Below, piece by piece: positions 24,572 to 35,298 of a stretch of 64,000 nt of DNA. This DNA comes from Isoetes taiwanensis. Taxonomy: Eukaryota > Streptophyta > Lycopodiopsida > Isoetales > Isoetaceae. Each line of letters starts with the position of its first letter. Positions within the stretch are counted from its first letter, which is position 1. The notes under the pieces are model-generated. The model was not told the DNA's origin, did not search any database, and saw only the letters and a program-made list of their open reading frames with translations. Where the stretch lies: positions 3,919,042-3,983,041 of the forward strand of contig JAJEKV010000036.1 of NCBI GenBank assembly GCA_021234155.1. The letters run 5' to 3'. Both the position numbers and the translations under genes were made by a program.

Positions 24572-27230
24572 TTTCTTTATATATAGACAAGTCCCTTATT
24601 AGCTACGGGTTGTTTGTTATGTGCTTGGTAAGTCTTCGTAGTCCAAAATGCATCCTACTGTATTGTACCAGTAAACAATCCTACTGTATTGTACCTGTAT
24701 TGTACCAGTCAGTAGTCAGATTTATATTCGTTGAGATACATTAAACAATTGTATCTATTTTAGGGAGTGTATTAGCTGAGTGTATATGTGACCAAAAGCC
24801 AAACTCAATTCCAAGCACAATGTCAAAGTCATACATAAGGACTATACCAACTAAACTATATATGTGTTAGGGAATGCACATAGTTGACTGTATGCAAAAT
24901 TCATTCCAAAATTAAAATTAAACTCCAAAGTAAAAGTGAAACTAAAACAACAAAGTCTCTAAATATAAAGAATGGACTTGATACGGATCCTAAGTCCCTT
25001 AAACATTTCTTTAGCCCTCAAGAATTTCCACGATTCAACACTATATTGTTTTCAAAACCGAAAGAAAAAGGGGGAAAAAAAGAGGAAGGAGGAGGAGGAA
25101 TGTTTCCATTAGAATGACGCTAACCTATATACACCCATAAAAGCAAGACCAGAGATACAAATAAGGTATTAGAACACCATGCAAAATGTTCTCCACCAAA
25201 ATAGAAAGCGCCACATTAAATACCATGAAGCTTTTAGGGCACAATTAATACCACCTTATGATGAATAACATACATGTATTTCAAATGGATTTGCATCACT
25301 CTAAAGTTAAGGCACATTCCATTGGAATGAAGGGAAGAAATCTTCTCTTTCATGCCACTCTCAAATACCAGTTGCATACTAATCACAATGACCTCTCACA
25401 TGGCATCTATTAGTGAACTAACTCTGTTCAGTGAGCGCAAAGTTGTTGTAGTCCAAAATGCACCCTAAGCTAAACTCAGAATACTATACCGTCAAGTGTA
25501 AAATCAATTCTAAAAAGCAAAAGTAAACTCCAAAAAGAGAGTTGAACACAAGTCAAAGTCATATGTACGGACTATATGAACTTGAAAACAAAGTTGATGA
25601 CTATATGTTAAAATCAACTATATATTAGAATCAATTACCAAAGTGAAAGTAAATTCCAAAAGTCAAATATTGTAAGGGCTTACCAATCAAAATCAATTAC
25701 AAACTTCAAAGTCAATCCTGAGGTGAAAATCAAAATGAAATGTAAAGTGAAACTCATTTAGGTTTCTATGAAGTCGGTTGTATCTACTTTAAGGAAATGT
25801 ATATCTGGGCCGGGCTATTAAGACCAACTTCAAAAAAAAAGTCAAATTACATAGCCCAGTGAAAGAACAATCCATGAGGGTCAATATATAGCATCAAGTT
25901 TTGTGAAGATTCCTTTATACTCCTAAGATTCCCGCACGTTCTCTTACAGATTTTCTTGGAGTTTTCCTCAAGCTTGGGGAATCTAATATAGGAAATTAGC
26001 GTACATTTCCTTAGTATTTCTCACATTCTCAAAATTTGTCCTCAAGATTATCCAAAATTTCATCAGATGCCCCTGGCTTCTCTAACATTTTATAAAAAGA
26101 AAAGAAAAAAGAAAAAGGGTTTTTGGGGGGTCCTTTAGAAGTTTCTCATATATATTCCAGGATTCTGGGAGAATCATCAAGGTCGCTTAGACACCCCAAT
26201 GTCATAAATTTGCCTCAGATTCCTTCAAGATTCCCTTAAGTTTCTTTAAGCTGAAAGGATACCCTTAAGATTCCCAAATTTCTATGAAGATTCACTTAGA
26301 TTTTCATAGATTTCTTCTGCTTTCTAAGTATGCTTCAAATTCTCTCGAGATTGCTTGAAATTGCGTTTTGTTATAGGATGTCATTTTCAATACTTTGTAT
26401 TTTGTTTGTGGATATGACCAATTACTTTCGGCAGACTTGCCACCATTCTATATATAGTTCCAAAGAACAACAACCCAATGCCAAGGGAAATCTATTTTCT
26501 TGAAAGCTACATCTCTCGGAACATGCTCAAATTCATTATTTAGTATTTGTCTTGGAATTAACATCTCTAGGTAACAACAATGTAGATGTTTACAACAAAA
26601 CTTAACATACTTAAATTCCTTATACAATAGTGTAGTTCAAATACATGCAACTTAAGAATCCAGGTTAGCTAATAATGTTGGGATGTTGATGCCCGTATAT
26701 AAAGGATTTCAATGATCATTGCATGGAAGATCATAAACACACCATTTATAAATTCATAGTTTGGCACTGCTTAAATGCATTGTCTTTATATGTTGGTCAA
26801 TAAGAAATTTTAGACCTCCACATTGTGCATGATGATGCTCGTTCTTAAATAATATCTTGTTCAAATACCAAGTGCATAAATTCGTGCACCCATGGAAATG
26901 TGGGAATCTAAGTTTGATGTTTCCTTTGCTATAGCACATCTAGAAAAGCTAGGATTGACAAAATAACTTGGCAGTTAGATTGCAAAATGTTGTTATATGC
27001 CAAAAGCACACTTAACAACAAAATCAACATTGGGTATTAAAAAACATTTAAAACATACCTCAACAAAAATAGGAAGTTCAGCATTCAATACACCAAAGAA
27101 ACTCAAAAGCAACATCAATTTGCATGGTCTTGAGAAAGTGAAATCTTCTAGAAGATTCTAGAACATCTTGAATTGATCAAATCTCACCCTTAACTGTATG
27201 TGAACTTCCAATTATTTCAACAAATCAATA
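24572..27230. other. AT-rich intergenic DNA without genes
   Basis: No coding signal is seen over 2.6 kb. Diverged internal repeats are visible: gtagtccaaaatgca at about 24,639 and 25,451, and gtcaaagtcata followed by ggactata at about 24,823 and 25,553. These suggest an old duplication of roughly 0.75-0.8 kb. The stretch at 25,900-26,340 is rich in variants of agattcccttaag. Confidence 0.5.
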
Positions 27231-27340
27231 CTTGGCCTAGTGATAGGTATGGAGGGTTTGGAGAGCATGGATCAGGGTTCGAATCCCACACACCAATATG
27301 GAAGTTTTCAAAACCCCCCACTAAGTTGAAAGGAGAACAT
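27231..27340 (+). mobile_element. tRNA-derived SINE-like element
   Basis: An A-box-like tggcctagtgatagg (near 27,233) is followed by a near-perfect B box, gggttcgaatccc (near 27,280), with spacing typical of a tRNA-derived RNA polymerase III promoter. The T stem has a mismatch and no acceptor stem forms, so it is not a tRNA gene. The downstream body (gaagttttcaaaaccccccactaag) resembles sequence after a second B box at 35,238, which supports a dispersed SINE family. The 3' end and target duplication were not resolved. Confidence 0.6.
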
Positions 27341-27344
27341 GTAG

Positions 27345-27485
27345 GGCTCAGATCGCGCCATATGGTGCTCTTTTCATCGTTATTATTCACATTTACTACC
27401 ATGAGGCTCACATTTACTACCATGAGGCTCAGATCATGCCATGTGGCCCTCTTTTCACCATGATTATTGACATTTACTACCATGA
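27345..27485. repeat. ~82 bp imperfect duplication
   Basis: The block gctcagatc..gccat.tgg..ctcttttca, ending in catttactaccatga, occurs at 27,345 and again at 27,427. Confidence 0.75.
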
Positions 27486-27895
27486 ATTTCAAAGTATCAC
27501 CTATGAGGAGCTTACTCAAACCTATTACACTTAGAACACTCCACATTCTTAGTCACACTTACTGCAATTGCAAAACCCACCTATGCTACTCAGCATCAAT
27601 TTCTCAACCCATGAGGAGAGGAGCTTACTGAAACCTATTACACATAGAACACTCCACATTCTTAGTCACATCTACTTCAATTGCAAAGCCCCCTATGCTA
27701 CTCAGCATCAATTGCTCAACCGATGAGGAGCTTACTCATGCCTTCATCAATTCCATGCTATTCAGTATCTATTGCTCAATCTATGAGGAGAGGAGCTTAC
27801 TCACTCCTATCATCAATTCCAAAGTATCACCTATGAGGAGTTTACTCACACACGATCAATTCCAAAGTATCACCTATGAGGAGTTTACTCACACA
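27485..27895. repeat. Minisatellite with CACCTATGAGGAG core, left block
   Basis: The core ctatgaggag(aggag)cttactca recurs near 27,500, 27,609, 27,721, 27,780, 27,831 and 27,878. The spacing is first ~110 bp and then ~50 bp. The unit aattccaaagtatcacc is shared with the block at 34,921-35,230, on the other side of the LINE pair. Confidence 0.8.
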
Positions 27896-27916
27896 CCCTA
27901 ACTCCCACGCACGCCC

Positions 27917-27944
27917 ACTCTCTCCCTCCCTCCCTCTCTCTCTC
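27917..27944. repeat. CT-rich tract upstream of LINE copy 1
   Basis: A ctccctccctccctctctct-like run ends eight bases before the ORF1 start codon. It may be the tail of a lost upstream LINE, part of the 5' UTR, or part of the target. Confidence 0.8.
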
Positions 27945-27951
27945 AAAAACA

Positions 27952-29477
27952 ATGGTGCACAAAACTAGGGCAAAGAAGAGTTGGAAGCAGGAAAATCGAG
28001 GGGGCAGGGTCATCGTCTGGCTCGGGGGCTGTTGCAGAAGCGCTCGGCATAGGGGAGGGGATTGTTCACCCAAAAAGAAATATAAAAAATCAGATATAGC
28101 AGTGGAGAGGTCAGAATCAGAAGACTCAGGTAGCAGTGCACAAGCGAGCGCCGTAAATGTCGGACACTGACATGTTATACCCACGGGCATATCCGTGGTA
28201 TATCCGTGTGTTTGACATGTTATAGCCACGCCGAAAAAAAATACACGGCGTTTTTGTGGACTTAGCCAATTTTTTGCCATTTAAGGCTGGGTATAACATG
28301 TCAGTGTCCGACATTTACGGCGCTCGGTGCACAAGAGGCTGGAGAAAACGCTGATGTTGATGCATTGGAAGACCTGCAAATCGCCCATGGCCCACTGCTG
28401 TCACAGGAGCAGTCGGAATCACTGGTGGGATTGGATTCGTTGGTGGGTAGGTTGGGCCTAGTGTCAGATGGGCCCTGGCTGGCAAAAACAGGGGGGTTTA
28501 CATCAGGGATTTCGCAGATGGCTGCTGGGTCATTCATAACCAGAAAAACAGAGGATTTGAATCTCGCTACAGGGAACTCGAATCTGAAAACAGGGGGCTT
28601 TGCATCAGGGATTTTGCAGAAGGCCACTGGGCCACTTATAACAGGGAAAATAGAGGATTTGAATCTCTCTAAAGCAGGGAACTCGAATCTGCTTACTACA
28701 TCCATAGCAGAAAATACAGATAACACAGGGAGAACAGGGGGCTCCAAAGAAGTTATGAATTCCTGGCAACAGGGTAACATGGAGGCAAATGTAATCACCT
28801 TGATCATGAAGATGTGGGATTCAATGGAGCACTCACGAATAGAAGCAGCAAAAAGAGAAGTAGAAATGGTACGTGCTCTACAACAGATCTCTAATACATT
28901 GCTAGAACTGAAGGCAGAAAACCATGGCATTGTGAGTACCCTGGTAGAATTAAAGGCAGAGAATCAGGAACTACGCCATGAAATTGAAATTCTTAAAAAC
29001 AAGGAAGATGTGTCTGAAGGAGAAGATGCTGACCCAGGATCTTGGAAAGAGGTGGTAGAAAATTTAAATAACAGAATGACTGATGTTCTGGAGCAATAGG
29101 ACAGGGCAAAGCGAGCACTAAATATCTGAATAGCTGGGTTAGCAGAGAAAGAAGATGAGAATATCAAACAAGAGATCTTGAATCTGTTTAGCACATTGGA
29201 GGTTAGGTCAGTTAACCCTGTTGAAGCGTATCGCGTAGGTAAGAAAGGGGACAAACCCAGGAATATTATTGTCAAACTCAGCAGCAGGGATGATAAAATG
29301 AGGGTATTGCAAACAAGAACCAAGCTTAAAGGTAAGAACATTTGGATTAACGAGGACCTCACTCAAGAACAGTTTCAACAGCATAAGACAGAAATGCAAA
29401 AATTCAAGGAGGCAAGGCAGAATAACCAAAAAGCTGTTTGGAAGCGCGGCAAGGTATGCATCATTGGGGACGCATAG
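27952..29477 (+). pseudogene. LINE ORF1 (L1-ORF1p-like RNA-binding protein), broken
   Basis: The frame starts MVHKTRAKKSWK and has a basic N terminus. It continues after the MITE as a long coiled coil (RALQQISNTLLELKAEN, VELKAENQELRHEIEI). It ends in a domain like the RRM/C-terminal part of L1 ORF1p, with VEAYRVGKKGDKPRNIIVKL and KGKNIWINEDLTQEQ. ORF1p-type proteins bind element RNA. Without the MITE and one target copy the frame is continuous, about 440 codons long. In-frame stops remain at 29,097 (TAG) and 29,127 (TGA, where related proteins have Arg). The final TAG at 29,475 is directly followed, in frame, by the endonuclease domain. Angiosperm L1 ORF1 proteins usually carry a DUF4283/zinc-knuckle layout instead. 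Confidence 0.75.
28145..28326. mobile_element. 182 bp Mutator-type MITE nested in LINE ORF1
   Basis: The ends are perfect 39 bp inverted repeats, 28,145-28,183 and 28,288-28,326, starting cgagcgccgtaaatgtcgg. They are flanked by a perfect 9 bp direct repeat, gtgcacaag, at 28,136-28,144 and 28,327-28,335. Long terminal inverted repeats with a 9 bp target duplication are the hallmark of Mutator-like elements. The interior has no coding capacity and contains a second copy of gacatgttata and a small cacgccg/cggcgt inverted repeat. Insert plus duplication is 191 bp and shifts the ORF1 frame. The perfect ends suggest recent insertion. Confidence 0.95.
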
Positions 29478-32400
29478 GAAATACAGGCCATCAGGTTACT
29501 TGCATGGAACATCAATCATCTAAACAAGGGAAAGGTTGAGGAGATGGGAGATGTACTAGCATCAGTAGATATGGCATTTTTTGTAGAGACTTGGGAGCAT
29601 GAAGAAAGCGTGCTTCCAGAAATACCAGGGTTCGTGGTTCTGCATTCAACATGGAATAGAAAAGGGTGGCGCAGGAGAGGATATGGGGGGATTGTGTGCT
29701 ACGTAAGAACGGAAATAGTGCACCTTATGAAAGTGGTAATAAAACGAGATACCAAGCAATTTATATAGGTGGAAATACCGGGAAGGGATGGCAGACGGGT
29801 CTTTATTGCAGGATGCTACTTTCCACCATTACAAAAGCACACATACCAAAGATATGGCTTAGATTTTGAAGATCCATTCCAGCAGCTGGAGCTAGACAGC
29901 TTAGAGCTAACAGAATTAGGAGAGGTTGTTTTGATAGGAGATTTCAATGCGTGAAAGGGAAACAAGCATCATTAGCAAGTAGCAGTGGGGATCCTATCTG
30001 GATGAATCAAATGGATGAAGGTGAGTTAGAACTGGCAGGTTGGAATCGCATCACATCAGATACAGATAAGTGGCCTACCGCAATGGGGAACCATTTATTA
30101 GGAATGTGCAGTGGTCTAAACCTTGTGATTTACAATGGGGTTAAGCGTTTTACAAGCACTGATAAGTGCACCTGTAAAGGAAAGAGTATTGTGGATTAGT
30201 TTATCGCATCTGAGCTATTTGCGGAGCAAGTGACATATTTGCATGTATCAGACATTAGGAAAGAATCGGATCATGTCCCAATGATAGCACACATTGCTGC
30301 AACGGGGGAAACTAAGCAAGGTTAGGAAACTAGCAAGGGAGGTATACGGGTGAATCAGAAAAAGGCAGAGCAATATATGGCATATTGCGAACAACGTGTG
30401 GGAGGCACAGCATGGCCCCAGGGTGATGCAAAGATAAAAGAGGTTTTGACCTCTTTGGTGCTAGAGGCGGCAAATACATGCTTTAGCTTAGGAAGGCGGG
30501 AAAAAGGGCGACCCTGCAATGGGTGGTGCAATGGGTGGTTCGATGAAGAATGCAAACTTAAGAGGGAACAATATAAAGGTGCACAGGGGGGATACAGAAT
30601 GGAATTGATTAAAAGCTACAAAAGGCTGGTCAGATGTAAGAAAAGGGCATTCTTATGACTTAAGCAAGAGGAGCTGGTTGCTAGCTTGGTGATCGACCCT
30701 AACAAGTTTTGGAAAAAGATGAAAGAAAGGAGGCAACATGCGCAGCACTTGCAATTGGAGGATCTTGTGGCACAAGTCCAAAGTATGATATACCAGAAAA
30801 CCAACAGAAAATCAGGACCCATTTCTCATTTACCATCAATGATGTATGTGAAGGTTTAAATAAACTGGCTAATGGAAAAGCGGCAGATACATTGGGCTTA
30901 GTGGCCCAAATGCTTAAATGGGCAGGAGGGCGAGTGGCAAGCAAAATAACACAGATGTTCAATGATGCAACGCAAGAAGGTTTCCCCACAGAATGGCAAA
31001 TCAACAGGGTTGTACCCATACATAAAGCTGGTAATGAGCGCGACCGGAATAGCTACCGCATGATTATGGTAAGTAATCTCTTTGCAAAGCTATTTGCCAA
31101 TATTATTGAAAGCAAAATTAGTGTTTTGGCAGAGATGCATAATGTCCGAGCTAAGAGGCAAGCAGGCTTTAGGCCAAGAAAATACACTATTGATCACCTA
31201 GTGACCTTCCGGGCTATGATAGACACAGTAAAAGGGACAAGAAAACCTATGTTTGCAGGATTTGTAGATTTCACTAAAGCATTTGACATGGTTCATCGGG
31301 GGAATTTGTGGGAAAGCTTGGAACGAATTGCAGTGCCAGAACAACTAAGAAATGCAGTAAGGTTGATATATGAGAGGGTTATTGTAAAACTATCCTTCCC
31401 TTTTGATCATAATGATGTGCAAGTGGAGAGCAATTCTGATGTCAAGCAATGATGTCTTTTATCACCAACCTTGTTTGGCATTTTCATAGACGATTTAGAG
31501 AGGTGGATAACCATGCAGGGGGGAGATGGGGTAAGTCTTGCAAGGCATGTCATTCTCGTACTGCTCTATGCAGACGACATTGTATTGCTATCACCCAGTA
31601 AAGAGGGGATGCAGAAACACTTGGACACACTATCGACATTTTGTGATGCAACAGGTATGAAAGTCAATTTGGGGAAGACCAAAATTGTGATATTCGGAAC
31701 TAACTTAGAGAAGAACTATACATTCTCTTATAAAGGGGAGTCAGTAGAGATTCTAGCTCCTACAAATATCTAGGGCTCATTGTAGACAAGCACTTTAGGT
31801 GGAATCAAACGGTGGAGCAGAGGGTTAATGGAGGGTTGAAAGCGTTCTTTGCTATGCAAAAGAAATGCTTAAAGGCAGATATATGGAACTTTGAGCTAAA
31901 AAAGATGTTTGTTCAAAACACTAGTACAGACAATAGTATTATATGGATATGAAGTCTGGGGGCCCGGACTCTCACTTGAGCTATGACAAAAAATAGAGCG
32001 AGTGCAGAAAAAGTTTCTACACACTGAGCTTGGAGTTAAAATGCAGACCCCGTATGATATCATGCTGGCAGAATGCGGTATGGTGCAGCTGGAATGTGAA
32101 GCTTTATGTCATTTCTTAACATATTTAAGCAGGATGGGGGGAGGTAGAGGAAGAAAGTTACCCGCGGCTAGCACGAAATGCGACAATGGATAAGGGATGG
32201 TATGCAGATGGTATGAACTGGCTACGAAAATGGGGTATTCAGATTCAAGGCTTGGCACGCAATAAGAACCGAATCCATGACTGGGTAAGAGACACCGTTC
32301 GAGCAAGAATCTGGCACACGCCTGGTATCAAAATGTTGCAGTATAGGGAGAAGATGAATCCAACATTACAGACAATGAGGTACTTGGGTGAGAACCACTC

Positions 32401-32788
32401 TTTAGCAAAAGGCATGCTATCCGCGGGATGAGGCCGAAAAGCGCACACTTAAGTGTAGAGGTCGGTAGGTGGTATAACATTCGTGAGGGAATACCTGGAC
32501 GCGGTCGTGCATGTGGGTCGATGAAATAGAGGACGAGGAACATGCAATTTTACTCGGCCCAGTTGTAATCAAGCCTCAAGGGATAGGTTTGGGTTCAGTA
32601 TACTCAATTTACAACAATTCTTCGACATGCCAGCTACTACAGTGGGTAGTTTTTTAATTGATATGTTGGCCCTGAGGGAGGCAGAAATCAAACATGTTGT
32701 AGAATCCAGCGGAGACAAGGAAGAAGAGAGCGATGGCGAGCAACTCGATGAGTACTTACCAGATGATATGATATTTGGTTTTGGATAA
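29478..32788 (+). pseudogene. LINE ORF2 (endonuclease-reverse transcriptase), broken
   Basis: The endonuclease domain shows LLAWNINHLNK, FVETWE, RRGYGGIVCYVR, GDFNA (29,937-29,951) and the C-terminal SDHVP, covering the expected APE catalytic sites. The reverse transcriptase shows GKAADTLGLVAQMLKW, QAGFRPRKYTIDHLV, FVDFTKAFD, CLLSPTLFG and LLYADDIVLL (YADD at 31,567-31,578), then SYKYLGLIVD. Downstream come IVLYGYEVWGPGL and a decayed finger region (DEIEDEEHAI). Stops occur at 29,766, 29,952, 30,197, 30,323, 30,656 and 31,450. Frameshifts occur near 29,950, 30,800 and 31,755, with more beyond. The TGA at 31,450 replaces the Gly of the KQG(C)PLSP motif. The C terminus differs from the zf-RVT end of angiosperm L1s. 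Confidence 0.85.
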
Positions 32789-32856
32789 GTTTTATGGTCG
32801 TACTGCCTTATAGACCGATGGTCTGTCAAGACAAAATAATACAAATAATCACTTCA

Positions 32857-32899
32857 CCTCACCTCTCTCCCCTCTCCCTCTCCCTCTCCCTCTCTCTCT
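32857..32899. repeat. CT-rich tract between the two LINE copies
   Basis: Runs of ctctccctctccctctctct follow the 3' UTR of LINE copy 1 and directly precede the truncated 5' end of LINE copy 2. Confidence 0.9.
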
Positions 32900-32911
32900 A
32901 TTACGTAACTC

Positions 32912-34607
32912 TCATGGTAAGTAATTTGTTCTCTAAATTATTTGCAAATATTGTAGAGAAAAAAATTAGTCTTTGGGCTGAGCATAATGGAAAAAGAGCC
33001 AAAACCCAAGCAGGTTTTAGGGCTAAAATGTCCACATTGGACCATTTGCTTGCATTAAAATGCATTTTTGATTCGGTCAAGGGGACCAGAAACCTCTATA
33101 TGTCACATTTGTAGACTTTCTCAAAGGCATTTGACAAAGTTCCCGTGAATAGATTATGGGAAAGAATGGAGCAATTATGTGTCCCTAAACACTTGCGGGA
33201 TGCGTTCAAATACTCTATGAGAAAGTTTTAGTACGCTTATCGATGCCATTCAAAAAAGTGAGATACCGATACGCTTGAAAGTAACATTGAGTTAAACAAG
33301 GATGCCCCTTGTCTCCTACTATATTTGGTCTCTTTATTGACAGCCTGGAAGAATGGTTACATAATAACTGTGATGGAGGCACTGAGATTCAAGGATATGT
33401 GATCCAATTGCTCTTATATGCTGATGATGTGGTGCTATTTGCACGATCTCAGGTACACATGCAGCAATTACTTGATCAATTGGCTGCTTTCAGAATAAAA
33501 CGGGATGCAAGTAAATCTAGAGAAGACTAAAACCATGACAAGAGGGTGCGCCAAGCAGAAATGGGGGTTTCTCTATTTGGGTGAAAAAGTTGAGATATGC
33601 GACATATAAATATCCTGGGACTTACTATTAGCAGAATCATAAATGGCATCAATGCATACAACAAAGAATTGAAAGTGGGCGTAAGGCAATCAGATTCTAT
33701 GCAAAGCATGTGTAGGAAAACCCACATATGGGCATGGCCACTAAAGAAAAAACTGTATGAATCTCTAGTCCAAAGCATAGTATTATATGGGGCTGAAATT
33801 TGGGGACCAGGGCTGCCACAAGGCTCTTGGGATGATATTGAACAGGTACACAAGAAGTTTCTCAGCTGAATTGGGTGTAAAGGCGCAAAAACCCCATATC
33901 CGATGATGCTAGCCACGCGCACTATGCCACTTGAAGGGGAAGCTTTACTCAAATGCATTAGGTACCTTGCTAAAATAAAAAAGATGGATGCCACACGCAT
34001 TCCTTATTATGCTTGCCTAAACACTGAACATAAAGGATGGTTTGCTGATGTCAAGACATGGCTTGAAAGATGGGATATCATGTGGGAAGAGGCAATTTCC
34101 ATTGACAACCTGAGAACATGGGTCTATGAAAAGGTTAGAAGAAAAATGTGGATGAGCCCAAAGACTAAGATGATATTGTACAAGATGCATATGAATCCTA
34201 CATTGGATGAGGCAATACATCTAAAGGAGAACTTATCGATAAAGAAGAGGCACAATATCAGCAGAATCCGGCTCAGCTCGCACCATCTAGGTGTGGAGGT
34301 TGGGAGATGGGGTACTATTCCGAGAACCATGAGATGCTGCAAAGTATGCGGCAAAGATGAGATAGAAGACGAAGACCATGTCATACTTAAGTGTCCAGCC
34401 TATAGTATAATACGAGATGATATGGCATCAACGCGTCTCGATTTACATACCTTTTTTTTGGATTGGAAGGAAATAGAATTGATCCTTTTTAATTGAGACT
34501 CTACAAAAGATAGAGAGAGTTGTACTAAAAATGTAAATACCCTAATAGAAGAAGAGGATGCATTGAGTGAGAGTGAGGAATTGGATGAGGAATTGAAACT
34601 CATCTAA
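32912..34607 (+). pseudogene. LINE copy 2, 5'-truncated ORF2 remnant
   Basis: The copy begins inside the reverse transcriptase at MVSNLFSKLFANIVE, equivalent to MVSNLFAKLFANIIE at 31,066 in copy 1. It continues with QAGFRAKMSTLDHL, an interrupted VDF..KAFDKV, an intact VKQGCPLSPTIFG (now in another frame) and LLYADDVVLFA (YADD at 33,417-33,428). IVLYGAEIWGPGL and a well-preserved C-terminal finger, CCKVCGKDEIEDEDHVILKC, follow, then an acidic tail. Several stops and frameshifts are present (near 33,115, 33,210, 33,300, 33,500 and 33,868, and TGA at 34,494). The sequence is related to, but clearly diverged from, copy 1, so it is not a simple duplication. The 3' UTR ends aaaagacgtaatacacttc before a long CT tract. 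Confidence 0.85.
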
Positions 34608-34696
34608 TTTTTATGACTATAATGTATAATAATGTCGTTTTATAGGCCTGGGAAGCCTCCCAAAAGACGTAATACACTTCACTTCCCTTCAAAAGA

Positions 34697-34705
34697 TCTC
34701 TCTAA

Positions 34706-34740
<35 letters not shown>

Positions 34741-34744
34741 CATC

Positions 34745-34777
<33 letters not shown>
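34697..34777. repeat. (CT)n microsatellite after LINE copy 2
   Basis: Long ct dinucleotide runs, broken by catcttc, lie just after the 3' UTR of LINE copy 2. They mirror the CT tract after copy 1. Confidence 0.92.
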
Positions 34778-34779
<2 letters not shown>

Positions 34780-34920
34780 ACCAATTCTCTCTCTTGCCTT
34801 GCCTTCATCTCTTCTCTTTGTCTGTCAATCTTATTTGGGGATCTCTATCTTACTTTATCTAGTTAAGATTTGGCTTTGTTGGGTTTAGCTATTGCTAAGG
34901 TGTTCTACACTCTCTCTCCC

Positions 34921-35230
34921 CTCTACTACCAATTCTAAAGTATCACCGATGGGGATCTTACAGTCATCCATGAGGAGCTTACACACACTTGCTACCGTGA
35001 ATACCCATACACTGCCACCTACTACAAATTCCAAAGCGTCACCCATGAGGATCTTATCATCTTATCTACATCTACCACCAATTCCAAAGCATCACCCATG
35101 AGGATCTTATTCACACCTACTACCAATTCTAAAGGACCACTCATGAGGATCTTTGTCACATACACCCATGAGGATGAAAGTAATGCCCATGAGTATCTTA
35201 CCTACATCTACTTACATCTTACCTATCCTA
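34921..35230. repeat. Minisatellite with CACCCATGAGGATC core, right block
   Basis: About five to six imperfect units of ctaccaattccaaagcatcacc with catgaggatcttat are present. The core matches the left block at 27,485-27,895, suggesting that one ancestral array now flanks the LINE pair. Confidence 0.75.
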
Positions 35231-35237
35231 AAACATT

Positions 35238-35290
35238 AGGGTTCGAATCCCCTTCACAATCAAAAAAGTTTCAAAGCCCCTCCCTAAGAT
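35238..35290 (+). mobile_element. SINE-like 3' part with B box
   Basis: The B box gggttcgaatcccc is followed by aaaagtttcaaagcccctccctaag. This resembles the body after the B box at 27,280 (aagttttcaaaaccccccactaag). No A box is visible upstream, so the head is lost or replaced by minisatellite. Confidence 0.45.
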
Positions 35291-35298
35291 GGGGGATC

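Larger units (their letters stand above)
27952..32850 (+). mobile_element. LINE copy 1 (non-LTR retrotransposon), nearly complete but inactivated
   Basis: An ORF1 coiled-coil/RRM-type protein is followed in the same frame by an ORF2 with apurinic endonuclease, reverse transcriptase and a degraded C-terminal finger. A 182 bp MITE, several stops and several frameshifts inactivate it. The 3' UTR ends in an A-rich aagacaaaataatac segment followed by a CT tract. The same arrangement follows LINE copy 2, so CT repeats may form the family's tail. The exact 5' end and a target duplication were not found. Confidence 0.88.

Noticed and set aside
27270-27295. Possible tRNA gene at gggttcgaatccc
   Set aside because: The T stem has a mismatch, no acceptor stem or anticodon arm can be formed, and body sequence is shared with another locus. 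A SINE is the better call.
28365-29099. Independent 244-codon gene starting at MEDLQIAHGP
   Set aside because: It is the continuation of LINE ORF1 after the MITE. The apparent Met is internal to the ORF1 frame.
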